Below, one piece after another: positions 19,069-27,649 of a stretch of DNA of 53,918 nucleotides. A program made the translations under genes and the position numbers. The DNA is from Nitrosomonadales bacterium (lineage in GTDB: Bacteria > Pseudomonadota > Gammaproteobacteria > Burkholderiales > Gallionellaceae). The number at the start of each line of letters is the position of its first letter. The first letter of the stretch is position 1. The stretch lies in the NCBI GenBank assembly GCA_016223025.1, contig JACRPU010000052.1:1-53918 (forward strand). Direction: 5' to 3'. The notes beneath the pieces were generated by a model. That model was given only the letters and a program-made list of their open reading frames with translations. It was not told the origin of the DNA and did not search any database.

Positions 19069-21251
19069 ATCCCCAGCTCCTCAAAATTTTCCTGAATCTT
19101 CGCCGCCAGTCCCACCGCCTCCCGATTCAGATCGGCCAATTCCACATGGATGTCGCGCAACGTCTGCTCGAAATCAAAGTCCTCGTCCACTTCCACCGGG
19201 GCTACACCGACGTAGCGACCGGGTGTGAGGCTCCAGTCGGCGGCTTCGATGTCGGCGCGGCTGACCACCTTGCATAGGCCGGGCACGTCCTGCATTTCGG
19301 CGTTGGGGAAGCGGTCTTGCAGCCAGGCAATCTGGCGGTGGAGATAGGTCGCGGCCTTGAGTTGTTCTACGGCGGCTTTGCGCTCTTCATCGAGTTGCTT
19401 GATGAGTTTGCCGGTGGCGCGGCGGTCGAAGAATTCGGCGGCGGTTTCGTCCGTCGCCAATTCATTCGCCAGTTGCGCGGCGCGGGCGGCGAGTTTGTAG
19501 AGTAGGTCTATCTGCTTGATGAGGCCACGTGCTGCTTCCGCCAAAGGGTCGAAGGATTGTCTTGTGGCGTGTTGAGCTTCGTTGCTCTTCTTTGAATCCG
19601 CGTGGGCACAGATGCGTGCCCACCCTACAAGACCTGCCGTCAGGGCGGTGCGGTCGGTGACGTAGGCGTTGGCGGCTTCCGCCCATTCGGCCATGGCATC
19701 GGCAAAGGCTCGTTGTTTTTCCGATGTGAGCGTATTGAGCGCGATGGCGCTTTCGGTAAAAGCTGCCACCAATGGCGCGCGGCTGGCGGTGAGCCGGGTT
19801 TCAAAGCTGGTGAGCGCCGGGGTGATGGCGGCGCTCTCGCTTGCGATCCGGGTGCAGTAGTCCTGCACCAGTCCGAGGAAGCGCTCACGCTGCCCGCGAT
19901 AAAGCCAGACGATGGCTGTGAGGTTGGCTTGCTGCTCGGGGCTGAAGTCGTAAATCTTGCGTGTGACCTTGCGGTAGATGTTGCGGGCATCGAGCATCAG
20001 GACGTTGCCTTTGTGGTTTAACGCCGCACCCTCTCCCCCAGCCCCTCCCACGCTTGCGGGGGAGGGGGGTTTAGATTTGTCGAAATGCCACAGTTCGCAG
20101 GGCACGGTGCGGGTGTAGAAGAAGTTGGAGCGGATGGCGATCATCACATCCACGTCGCCGGTTTCCACCAGCTTGCGCCGGACTTCCTTTTCGCCATGGC
20201 CGGCGCTGCTGGCTTGCGAGGACATGACGAAGCCGGCACGACCCTTGTCCGAGAGGTAGCTGTGGAAGTAGGAAATCCACAGGTAGTTGCCGTTGGAAAC
20301 GCGCTTGTCCTTGTTCACGCCGGGCAGGCCGAAGGGCAGGCGGCGGTCGTCCTTGACGCGCTCGGCATCCACCATGTCCACGTTGAACGGGGGATTGGCC
20401 ATGACGAAATCGCAGTTGCCCCACAGCGCGCGGCCATCCTGCAAACGGTGTACGTCATCGTAGAAGGAATTGGCTTCGCGGATGTCGCCCTCCAGCCCAT
20501 GCACGGCCAGATTCATCTTGGCGAGGCGGATGGTGGTGGCGGTTTTTTCCTGGCCGTAGAAAGTGACGCGCTTCATCGTGTCCAGCCCTTCGTGTTCGAT
20601 GAAGTGGCTGGACTGCACGAACATGCCGCCGGAACCGCAGGCGGGATCGAACACCACGCCATGGTCGGGCTCGATGACATTGACGATGGTCTGCACCAGC
20701 GAGGGCGGGGTGAAGAATTCGCCGTTGTCCTGCGCGCCCTGCATGGCGAACTTCATCAGGAAGTATTCGTAGATGCGTCCGAACACATCGCCCGATGCCT
20801 TGCGCAACGCTTCTGAATCGAAATTGCGCAACAGGTCTTCGAGCAGCTTGTTCTCGAAACGGTCGTAGTCCTTGGGCAGTTGCCCGGCCAGCGGCTCGAA
20901 ATCGGCCTCGATGGCATTCATGGCCTCGACCAGTGCCGCGCCAAGATTGGCGCCGGATGGCAGCTTGAGCAGATGATCGTAGCGCGCGATCTCGGGCAGC
21001 ATCAGCGCCCGGCGCTTGATGAAATCGCCCTTGACCAGTGTGCGCTTGGGCATTTTTCCGGCAGCCTGATCGACCTCGATAGCCTGCAACGCGGCCTGAT
21101 AGCGGTTGGTGGCATGGCGCAGGAAAATCACTCCCAGCACCGGCATGCAGTATTCGCTGCTGGTCAGCTTGGAATTGGCGCGCAACTGATCGGCAGCCTC
21201 CCACAGGCTGTCTTCAATCTTGGAAATATTCTGCAAGGCGTTGGCGCTCAT
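19065..21251 (-). CDS. hsdM: Type I DNA methyltransferase subunit (HsdM)
   Basis: 728 aa from the ATG at 21251, 4 nt after the preceding RHH gene; the longer frame adds 32 residues lying over that gene. HsdM N6-methylates adenine with SAM. The N-terminal HsdM domain (SLWEAADQLRANSKLTSSEY) is followed by the methylase domain with SAM motif FDPACGSGGMF, catalytic ANPPFN and GNYLWISYFHSYLSDKGRAG. IYRKVTRKIYDFSPEQQ ends the catalytic part, and a long helical region follows. Two palindromic repeats are translated in frame: one between WHFDKSK and NVLMLDARN (residues about 395-412), one around WARICAHADS (residues about 540-550). The frame stays open, so the protein is likely made. Confidence 0.94.
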   Translation of the reverse strand: MSANALQNISKIEDSLWEAADQLRANSKLTSSEYCMPVLGVIFLRHATNRYQAALQAIEVDQAAGKMPKRTLVKGDFIKRRALMLPEIARYDHLLKLPSGANLGAALVEAMNAIEADFEPLAGQLPKDYDRFENKLLEDLLRNFDSEALRKASGDVFGRIYEYFLMKFAMQGAQDNGEFFTPPSLVQTIVNVIEPDHGVVFDPACGSGGMFVQSSHFIEHEGLDTMKRVTFYGQEKTATTIRLAKMNLAVHGLEGDIREANSFYDDVHRLQDGRALWGNCDFVMANPPFNVDMVDAERVKDDRRLPFGLPGVNKDKRVSNGNYLWISYFHSYLSDKGRAGFVMSSQASSAGHGEKEVRRKLVETGDVDVMIAIRSNFFYTRTVPCELWHFDKSKPPSPASVGGAGGEGAALNHKGNVLMLDARNIYRKVTRKIYDFSPEQQANLTAIVWLYRGQRERFLGLVQDYCTRIASESAAITPALTSFETRLTASRAPLVAAFTESAIALNTLTSEKQRAFADAMAEWAEAANAYVTDRTALTAGLVGWARICAHADSKKSNEAQHATRQSFDPLAEAARGLIKQIDLLYKLAARAAQLANELATDETAAEFFDRRATGKLIKQLDEERKAAVEQLKAATYLHRQIAWLQDRFPNAEMQDVPGLCKVVSRADIEAADWSLTPGRYVGVAPVEVDEDFDFEQTLRDIHVELADLNREAVGLAAKIQENFEELGI
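19600..19631. repeat. Short palindrome inside hsdM (GTAGGG family)
   Basis: Minus strand reads CTTGTAGGGTGGGCACGCAT then CTGTGCCCACGC, with 8-bp arms GTGGGCAC/GTGCCCAC. Repeats with this core are usually intergenic. Here it is coding and in frame. Confidence 0.75.
20028..20070. repeat. C/G-rich palindromic repeat inside hsdM
   Basis: CCCCTCCC pairs with GGGGGAGGGG around ACGCTTGC. It resembles the CCCTCTCCC...GGGAGAGGG repeats common between genes in proteobacteria, one of which is at 960-981. The translation is a P/S/G/A-rich linker. Confidence 0.75.
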
Positions 21252-21255
21252 CGGC

Positions 21256-21441
21256 TCATTTCTTGTTAGTTTTTTTCGGCTTGGCGCTGGCTTTGATACC
21301 GGACTGCTCTGCATGAGCCATGACAAGCACCTCCAGCATGGAAGCAACGGAACGATGTTCCTGCTCAGCGGCCTGACGGATCAAGTCCTTGATCTCGGCG
21401 GTTGTCCGAATGGACAGGGTTTCACACTTGTTGCGTGGCAT
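21256..21441 (-). CDS. Small ribbon-helix-helix-like protein, first gene of the type I operon
   Basis: 61 aa starting MPRNKCETLSIRTTAEIKDL, then IRQAAEQEHRSVASMLEVLV and a Lys-rich tail. The pattern of a short beta strand (TLSIRTT) followed by two helices is that of Arc/CopG-type DNA-binding dimers. It ends 4 nt before the hsdM start and would share its mRNA. An autorepressor of the defence operon is a reasonable inference; no matching toxin is next to it. Confidence 0.7.
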   Translation of the reverse strand: MPRNKCETLSIRTTAEIKDLIRQAAEQEHRSVASMLEVLVMAHAEQSGIKASAKPKKTNKK

Positions 21442-21610
21442 GGATCAATCCAGTTTTTGGCGGCCTCGCAAATGTACTGCCTTTCCTATGCGATAGCAAT
21501 GGAAAAGGCACCGAAAAACCACGAATGATTACGAAGTAAAAACCTATATACAGAGCGGGTTGCATGGTATGTTGAGAATGACGGCGAAGGCGGGCAAATG
21601 CCAGTAGTGG

Positions 21611-21628
21611 TTGTCTATCAAAACAGCA
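21611..21628 (+). repeat. 18-bp direct repeat, right copy
   Basis: Identical to 6155-6172. It lies upstream of the operon's first gene (21441) and 60 bp before the end of the GldG-type gene, in the 246-bp gap 21442-21687. Any promoter of the operon should also lie in this gap; a TATATA on the minus strand near 21545 is the only candidate I see. Confidence 0.8.
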
Positions 21629-21644
21629 ATAACCATGTCATGCA

Positions 21645-21666
21645 GGGGCGCGATTCATCGCGCCCC
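21645..21666. terminator. Perfect hairpin after the GldG-type gene
   Basis: GGGGCGCGA-TTCA-TCGCGCCCC, 9-bp arms, 21 bp past the end of the gldG-like gene. There is no T-tract on either side, so it may be a REP-like mRNA-end element or a Rho-assisted terminator. Confidence 0.5.
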
Positions 21667-21687
21667 GATCTTCGGAACAGGATGCAT

Positions 21688-23028
21688 TCAGCTTCTCCCG
21701 CGCCACCACAGCACTCCGCCCGCCAGCATCAGCAACGCGGGCAGAACGACCAGCAAACTGCCGCCGATCAGGGTCAACCGGGTTTGGCTCAGGGAAATCG
21801 CACCGTCTTTCACCGCGCGCGGCTGGATGGCGATGAGCCTTTCCTCGTTGCACAGCCAGTTCACCATGTTGATGCCGAGATCCATGTTGCCGCCGTTGCC
21901 GGAATAGGCGTTGGCGAGAAATGATCCGCTGCCCGCCACCACCATGCGCTGCTCGCGGTCGGCCTTCTCACGTTGCAGGGCAAGGGCGACGGTGATCGGA
22001 CCGGGCACGTCGAGATTCTTGTCAAAAAGCGGCTTGCCTTGCGCCGCGCGGCTGCTCACCCAGCCGCGTGGCGCGACATCCACCAGGCTGGCATACTGCC
22101 ATTCCCTGTTTTCTTCCCTGCCGATGGCGCGCGCCGACGGGAAAACGGTAATCAGGCTGAAATCGCGCGTGACGGGGTGCGGCGGGTAGCCCGCACCCAG
22201 CGCCCAGTCCGACGGCGCGCGCATTTCCTCTGCGGCGGGGTCAATCACGGTGCCGGGGGTGAGCAGCAGGCCCAGCTTTTCGGCCAACCGCTCCAGCCCG
22301 TGCAGCGGCCCGGCATCCACCAGCCACAGCAGGTTGCCGCCGCCCGCCACATAGCGCAGCAGCTTGTCCATTTCGCCCGGCAGCAGGTCAATCTGTGGCT
22401 GGGTGATAGCCAGCATGGCGGCGTTGGCCGGCACATCCTGCGCCAGCGCGAGGTTCAGCGGGCTGAGGCGATAGCCGTTCTGTTGCAGCCGCTTGCCGAA
22501 CTCTCCGAGGTCGTGGTTGGCGATGCCTTCCAGGCTGCGCTCGCCGTGGCCGTCCAGGTACATCAACAACTGATCTTTTTTGCGCGCAAGACGCAGCAGC
22601 GCGGCGGTGAGCGTCTGCTCGTTCAGCGTGGTGAGGTGCTCGGTGCGCCCGCCGTACCGCACCAGCATTTCGCCGTTGGCGCGGATATTGACTTTGCGCG
22701 CCTCTTCCGGCTGTTTTACCGGATCAATGAAAGTCAGCTTTATGTCCGGCTTGGCGCGCTGATACAAGGCGACAAAATCGCGGATCAGCTTGCGCATGTC
22801 GCCCAGCCTGGCGTCCTGCCCGGTGGTATAAACCGCGATCCCGACTTCGCCCGGCAACTGTTTCAGCACCTCCACGCTGCCGGGTTCCAGGCTGTTGGCG
22901 GCGTTTTGCGTCATGTCCCACCGCGCCGTATAGCGCGCGGCAAGCTGTGCCAGCGCGGCCGCTGCCGCGAGCAGCAGCACGGTAAAAGCGATATTTCTGA
23001 ACAGCAAACCGGGCCGGGGAATTCTCAT
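21688..23028 (-). CDS. GldG-family auxiliary component of an ABC transporter
   Basis: 446 aa. A membrane segment near the N-terminus (IAFTVLLLAAAAALAQLAA) is followed by a large periplasmic GldG/ABC_transp_aux domain (DMTQNAANSL, GHGERSLEGI, LITQPQIDLLPGEMD-like region, GGGNLLWLVDAG). A second membrane segment lies at the very C-terminus (LLVVLPALLMLAGGVLWW). This is the usual architecture of the third component of Gld-type exporters. It is 9 bp after the permease gene. The substrate is unknown; outside Bacteroidetes the role of such sets is not established. Confidence 0.85.
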   Translation of the reverse strand: MRIPRPGLLFRNIAFTVLLLAAAAALAQLAARYTARWDMTQNAANSLEPGSVEVLKQLPGEVGIAVYTTGQDARLGDMRKLIRDFVALYQRAKPDIKLTFIDPVKQPEEARKVNIRANGEMLVRYGGRTEHLTTLNEQTLTAALLRLARKKDQLLMYLDGHGERSLEGIANHDLGEFGKRLQQNGYRLSPLNLALAQDVPANAAMLAITQPQIDLLPGEMDKLLRYVAGGGNLLWLVDAGPLHGLERLAEKLGLLLTPGTVIDPAAEEMRAPSDWALGAGYPPHPVTRDFSLITVFPSARAIGREENREWQYASLVDVAPRGWVSSRAAQGKPLFDKNLDVPGPITVALALQREKADREQRMVVAGSGSFLANAYSGNGGNMDLGINMVNWLCNEERLIAIQPRAVKDGAISLSQTRLTLIGGSLLVVLPALLMLAGGVLWWRGRS

Positions 23029-23037
23029 CTCAGGCCC

Positions 23038-23781
23038 TCAACCGTACATCCGGTTGTTATTCAGCCGCCGCACCGCCAGCAGCAGAAAGGCGGCGCAGAA
23101 CACCAGAAAATACACCAGGTCGCCGCTATCAAACAGGCCGGCGTTAAAGCTCTCGAAATGGCTGGTGGGGGCGAGAGCGCGCCAGGCGCTATCGCTGCCC
23201 GCCGCGCCGGTCTCCACCAGCCATAACCCGGAAAGCGCGGCCAGCGCGGCGATGGCGGCGACTGCCGGCTGCGCGGTAAGAGAGGAAACATACAGCCCCA
23301 GCGCGCCGTAACTCGCGGCGAGCAGCAGCAAGCCCAGCGCGTTGGCGAGCAGCAGCCCGTTGTCCAGTTGCGTGCCCATGCCCAGCGCCGACACCATCAG
23401 CAGGCAACCGGCGACGACGGGCAGCAGGAACAGCAGCAGGCCGACAAATTTGCCCAGCACGATTTGCGCGCAGGAAACCGGCGCGGTCAACAGCAACGCC
23501 AGGGTCCGGTTGCGCCGCTCTTCGGCGATCATGCGCATGGTGAAAACGGGAACCAGCAGCATCAGCATCAGGGCGGCGGCGCCGAACAGCGGCGCCGCCA
23601 CGGCCTGCGTGGCGCCGGGCGCGCTGGCGAGATGCGCCAGTTGCGCCTGCACTTGCAGGAAAGCGTCCATGCGCACGAGAAAGAACCAGGCAAGAATGAA
23701 TTGCAGCGCGCCCAGAATCAGCCAGGTCGAGGGCGCGGCGAACAGGCTGCGGAGTTCCTTGCGCGCTATGGTAAAAATCAT
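23038..23781 (-). CDS. ABC-2 type transporter permease
   Basis: 247 aa with about six hydrophobic segments (for example LILGALQFILAWFFLV, AALMLMLLVPVFTMRMIAEE and FVGLLLFLLPVVAGCLLMV). EERRNRTLALLLTAPVS is the diagnostic ABC-2 permease motif. The start overlaps the stop of the ATPase gene (ATGA), so the subunits are coupled. It forms an exporter with the ATPase and the GldG-type protein. Confidence 0.9.
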   Translation of the reverse strand: MIFTIARKELRSLFAAPSTWLILGALQFILAWFFLVRMDAFLQVQAQLAHLASAPGATQAVAAPLFGAAALMLMLLVPVFTMRMIAEERRNRTLALLLTAPVSCAQIVLGKFVGLLLFLLPVVAGCLLMVSALGMGTQLDNGLLLANALGLLLLAASYGALGLYVSSLTAQPAVAAIAALAALSGLWLVETGAAGSDSAWRALAPTSHFESFNAGLFDSGDLVYFLVFCAAFLLLAVRRLNNNRMYG

Positions 23782-24719
23782 TGTGCCCCGCCCCCGGTGA
23801 TTTTCACGAACACGTCTTCCAGGCTGGATTGCAGCGGCACGAGCTGTTCCGCGCGCCAGCCGCGCTGCGCGGCGAGCGCCAGCAGCACCGCGCCGGGGTT
23901 GGCGTCAGCGGGATGCAGGACGCGAAACTGCGTGGCCGAGAGCCGCTCCGCGTGCAGCACCCCGCTGATGGCTTGCAGCTCGGAAATTTCCGGCGGCGCC
24001 AGCAGGGTGACAATAAAACCGGGCTGGTGCCCATACTGCTGCATCCGGGCGCTGCTGTCGCCGTAGATCAGGCGTCCGTGATGCATGATCTCGACGCGGT
24101 CGCAAACGCTTTCCACTTCGCCCAGCAAGTGGGTGGAAAGGATGACGCTGCCCGCATCGCCCAGCTCGCGGATCAGCGCGCGGATGTCGCGTATCTGCGA
24201 GGGATCGAGGCCGGCGGTGGGCTCGTCCAGAATGATTACCTCCGGCTGGTGGATGATCGCCTGCGCGATGCCGACACGCTGCTGATACCCCTTGGATAGA
24301 GCGCCGATGATTTTTCGCCCGGCATCCTGCAAGCCGCAACGGCGCTTGGTTTCAGCCAGCGCACCGGCGAGCCGGGCGCGCGGCAGGCGGCGCAGCCGGG
24401 CGGCGAACAGCAGGTAGTCATCCACGCTCATTTCCCGGTACAACGGCGGGATTTCCGGCAAAAAGCCGATGCGCGCCTTGGCCTGTTCCGGCTGGCGCGC
24501 GAGATCGAAGCCGCATATGTCAATCTGGCCGGAATGCGGCGCCAGCGCGCCGGTCAGCATTTGCAGCGTGGTGCTCTTGCCCGCCCCGTTGTGGCCGAGC
24601 AGGCCCAGCACCTCTCCGCGCGCGAGATTCAGCGACAGGCTGTGGACGACCTCGCGCTGGCCGAAACGGCGGCTCAGGTTGCGCGCGGAAAGGGTTATGT
24701 CAGAAGTGGCGTTAGACAA
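23778..24719 (-). CDS. ABC transporter ATP-binding protein
   Basis: 313 aa. Walker A GHNGAGKSTT (about 42-51), signature LSKGYQQR, Walker B VIILDEPTAGLD and the H-loop region VILSTHLL are all present. GFLPEIPPLYREMSVDDYL is typical of the GldA/NatA drug-export class. The only start preserving the N-terminus is TTG at 24719, with no clear ribosome site. It begins 52 bp after the type III res gene and may be read through from it. Confidence 0.92.
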   Translation of the reverse strand: MSNATSDITLSARNLSRRFGQREVVHSLSLNLARGEVLGLLGHNGAGKSTTLQMLTGALAPHSGQIDICGFDLARQPEQAKARIGFLPEIPPLYREMSVDDYLLFAARLRRLPRARLAGALAETKRRCGLQDAGRKIIGALSKGYQQRVGIAQAIIHQPEVIILDEPTAGLDPSQIRDIRALIRELGDAGSVILSTHLLGEVESVCDRVEIMHHGRLIYGDSSARMQQYGHQPGFIVTLLAPPEISELQAISGVLHAERLSATQFRVLHPADANPGAVLLALAAQRGWRAEQLVPLQSSLEDVFVKITGGGAQ

Positions 24720-24771
24720 AGTATGTGGTTGTCGTCATGGTTGTAGGTTCGGCGCAAAATAACTAAACCTT

Positions 24772-27474
24772 TCAACCTTGCGCTGCGGGCTTCACCGCTT
24801 TAATAACACCAGAAAAATCAACATCCGTCGGCATCTCGAACAGGCAGCGTCCCCCGCTCCGCGATGCCCACACCGCGCCAATCGCGCGCTTCTCTTCCGA
24901 ATCTATATTGTCATAACGATCCTTGCCTTTGTACTCGACCGCCAACACGCGGCCATCTATCAATTGGCAAACAAAATCGGGATAAAACCAGTCGCTGGAA
25001 GTTTGCAGCCGGAATGAAGTGGATTTTTGAGAGAGGTTGCGCACCCAGAATTTAACTTCCGGCAATCCGTCGAGAAACTGCGCGCATTGAAATTCCTCGG
25101 TGAGTTCCCGGTTTTTTTTGAACTCGACAAGTTCGCCAGGTCTTACGCCGAAGTAATGTTTCTGGAATTGGAAGCCGCCTTCATAAAGCCAGCTCGGCTC
25201 ATAGCGCATGGTTTTGAAATTGATTGCGCGCTCCTCGCTGACTGCCAGCGCGGAATCGGGAAACAGCAATGACTGAAAGGCGCTCTTGCGTTCGCCGTCG
25301 CGATGCTGGTGGATGCGATCTTCGATTTCATCACGCAGCCGATAACGATCCAATGCCAGTTGGCCTATATCCGTGATCTCGTACTTCGCCATCAAACCGC
25401 GCAACACCTTCCTGATGAACTCCGCCGATTCGCCCGCCGTAATCTCGGCAATATCGTGGTGTTCAATCTCGCCATCGAGCCACGCAACCAACGTCTCCAG
25501 CTTCCAATCGCTCGCGCCTCCGAGTTGCAACACTTGCTGGTGCAGCGTGCCGACAAAATCGGCACCCGGCGTTTCTTGCAGCACGTTGGTCAACACCTCG
25601 CCCTTCGCGCCGACATCGACATAGCCCGCCTTTCCGGTGGGACGTTGCAAGGGATTGTAATGGGGTGAAAGTGACGCATCTTTTTCGCTCAGTTTCCACC
25701 GGTGCTCGATCAGGAAAGTGCTCTCGAATTCAAACAATGAGCCATTCTCGCGCACACACAGCAGCGGCACCCTGAAGTCAAAACCTTGTTCATAAGGCGA
25801 AGGCATTCGTGTCTTGCCGCTGCCACCGAAAGCCATTTCCGCTGCACGCACCACGGCCACCATTTCAACGACTCGCGCCTGTGCCTCAGGAGTCTTCACA
25901 CAACTTTTCAGTCTCTCCGTTTCATCTTCGTCCAGCGGAACAAAGACCGTAATTTCGTGTGTGTCGGCATTGAGATGCACCTTGCCGCCAAGTTCTGCAA
26001 CCTGAACTTTTGCGACGGCAACATCCAGCTCGGCGGGAGTAAATTTCACCGTCTTGGGCTGCACGCCCAGCGGCAACACACCCTGCGGCACGGGGATGAT
26101 GATGCGTTCGGCTTCCGCCGAGGTGAAGCCGTTGCTCTCCAACGCTTCGCGCAACTCGTTCAACACCGCAGGCAGCGAATCCGACACCGAAAAAGCGTAA
26201 GCGCAATTAAGGTCTGGATGGCGTTTTCCTTGCGCGTTTGGCAAGCGCAAAATGCGCCCAACAATCTGTTCGATGGCGGTGGCGGAATGCGTTTCCTTGA
26301 GGCTGCACAGCACATAGGCGAATGGGCAATCCCATCCCTCGCGCAGCTTTTCCACGGTGATAATGAAGCGCACCGGACACTTGGGCGAATTGATGTTGGT
26401 TACGCTTTTCAGTTCGTCCAGCTTGCCCGTTGAAATTATTATTTCATCCTTGGCAATACCAAACTTGCTCACCATCAGATCGCGCAACGCTTCGCAGGCA
26501 TCCACGCGCTCCGCCTGAATCAGCATAAGGGGGCGCAAGTATTCTCCGGTTTGCTGGGCTTCCGCTGCGGCAAGTTTTTCGAGGTCGGCGCGCAACGAAA
26601 CGGCATCCGCCAGCAGTTGATCGCGCTGGCTCGGATGGCGCGTAATCATGCGCAGCGGCAGCTTCACCATATCCGCAGCCTTTAATTCCGCTGCCGATAC
26701 ATGATGCAACACGTTGGAAGGGTGTTTAGCGCGCGCCGGGGTCGCGGTGAACTCGATAATGCACGACGGCAGCACGTTGCCGAGCGTGGCGAAAGAAAGA
26801 TCGGTGCGCGCATTGTGCGCCTCGTCCACGATCACAATCGGGCGGCGCAAGCGCAACATATTCACCAAAGAGGGCTTCGGTTTACCGTCCGCACCCGGCA
26901 ACAAATCCTCAAGGCGGTCGGCTGGCACATTCAGCAAGTGCTCCGAAAAACTGCCGTTCTGGTCATACACCTTGCGCCCGGTCGTATCTTCCACGCGGAA
27001 CGCCTGAATGGTCGCCACAATTACCACCGTCTGCCCCGTCACCGTTGCGCAGGATAAACGCAAAGCCTCTTCGATGGTGACGATCTCCACCGCGCCGCAC
27101 GCCAACTCCAGCGCCCTGCGGTACGGATGGCGCGTGTCGCGCAACGCATCTGCGGTTTGATCGAGAATGGTATTGCTCGGCACCAGCCACAACACCACCG
27201 CACGCTCCGCGTGCAACAGATCGCGCATCGCGATACCGGCAGCGTGGCAAGCCAGCAAAGTCTTGCCGCCGCCGGTTGGCACACGCAAGCAGAGATAAGG
27301 CATCCCCGCATCCAGCCCAACAACATTGACCGGAAGATAAGGTAACGGCACACGATTATTCTTCTGTTGCACCGCGTGAAATGCCGCTTCAGGCCGACGT
27401 TCATGCGCACATTGGCGGAAAAAGTCGCGTAACGAATCCAGCACGCGTTCCTGATAATCTTTTAGCGTAATCAT
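24772..27474 (-). CDS. Type III restriction enzyme, Res subunit
   Basis: 900 aa. SF2 helicase motifs are VPTGGGKTLLA (about 66-76), IVDEAHNARTD, EFTATPAR and AIEQIVGRILRLP. The C-terminus carries a PD-(D/E)XK nuclease pattern: FYPDFVCQLIDGRVLAVEYK, then GKDRYD. Res cuts DNA together with Mod when two unmodified inversely oriented sites communicate by ATP-driven movement. Length fits the family (about 900-1000 aa). Its ATG overlaps, as ATGA, a 60-codon frame made largely of a palindromic repeat that lies between it and mod. Confidence 0.93.
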   Translation of the reverse strand: MITLKDYQERVLDSLRDFFRQCAHERRPEAAFHAVQQKNNRVPLPYLPVNVVGLDAGMPYLCLRVPTGGGKTLLACHAAGIAMRDLLHAERAVVLWLVPSNTILDQTADALRDTRHPYRRALELACGAVEIVTIEEALRLSCATVTGQTVVIVATIQAFRVEDTTGRKVYDQNGSFSEHLLNVPADRLEDLLPGADGKPKPSLVNMLRLRRPIVIVDEAHNARTDLSFATLGNVLPSCIIEFTATPARAKHPSNVLHHVSAAELKAADMVKLPLRMITRHPSQRDQLLADAVSLRADLEKLAAAEAQQTGEYLRPLMLIQAERVDACEALRDLMVSKFGIAKDEIIISTGKLDELKSVTNINSPKCPVRFIITVEKLREGWDCPFAYVLCSLKETHSATAIEQIVGRILRLPNAQGKRHPDLNCAYAFSVSDSLPAVLNELREALESNGFTSAEAERIIIPVPQGVLPLGVQPKTVKFTPAELDVAVAKVQVAELGGKVHLNADTHEITVFVPLDEDETERLKSCVKTPEAQARVVEMVAVVRAAEMAFGGSGKTRMPSPYEQGFDFRVPLLCVRENGSLFEFESTFLIEHRWKLSEKDASLSPHYNPLQRPTGKAGYVDVGAKGEVLTNVLQETPGADFVGTLHQQVLQLGGASDWKLETLVAWLDGEIEHHDIAEITAGESAEFIRKVLRGLMAKYEITDIGQLALDRYRLRDEIEDRIHQHRDGERKSAFQSLLFPDSALAVSEERAINFKTMRYEPSWLYEGGFQFQKHYFGVRPGELVEFKKNRELTEEFQCAQFLDGLPEVKFWVRNLSQKSTSFRLQTSSDWFYPDFVCQLIDGRVLAVEYKGKDRYDNIDSEEKRAIGAVWASRSGGRCLFEMPTDVDFSGVIKAVKPAAQG

Positions 27475-27500
27475 CCCGAATAATCCATTAGCCCAAAAAC

Positions 27501-27631
27501 ACCGTCATTCCCGCGCAGGCGGGAATCCAGATAATTAAAAAATCCCCCGCGAAGCGGGACAACATCGCAGTTTTGCCCGCTTCGCGGAGTATTTTTTATG
27601 ACTGGATTCCGGCCTCCGCCGGAATGACGGT
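27501..27631. repeat. Composite palindromic repeat between mod and res
   Basis: The outer arms ACCGTCATTCCCGCGCAGGC...CCAG (27501-27530) and their near complement (27602-27631) enclose an inner perfect 12-bp hairpin CCGCGAAGCGGG/CCCGCTTCGCGG (27547-27587). GTCATTCCCGCG-type repeats are common small non-autonomous elements in proteobacteria. On the minus strand it is translated as part of a 60-codon frame (27471-27653). That frame's ATG overlaps the mod stop and its TGA overlaps the res ATG. I do not call the frame a gene. Confidence 0.85.
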
Positions 27632-27649
27632 CTAATGGATTTTTTTGGT

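Noticed and set aside
6383-21251. hsdR and hsdM as pseudogenes because of inserted repeats
   Set aside because: Both frames stay open through the inserts and all catalytic motifs are present.
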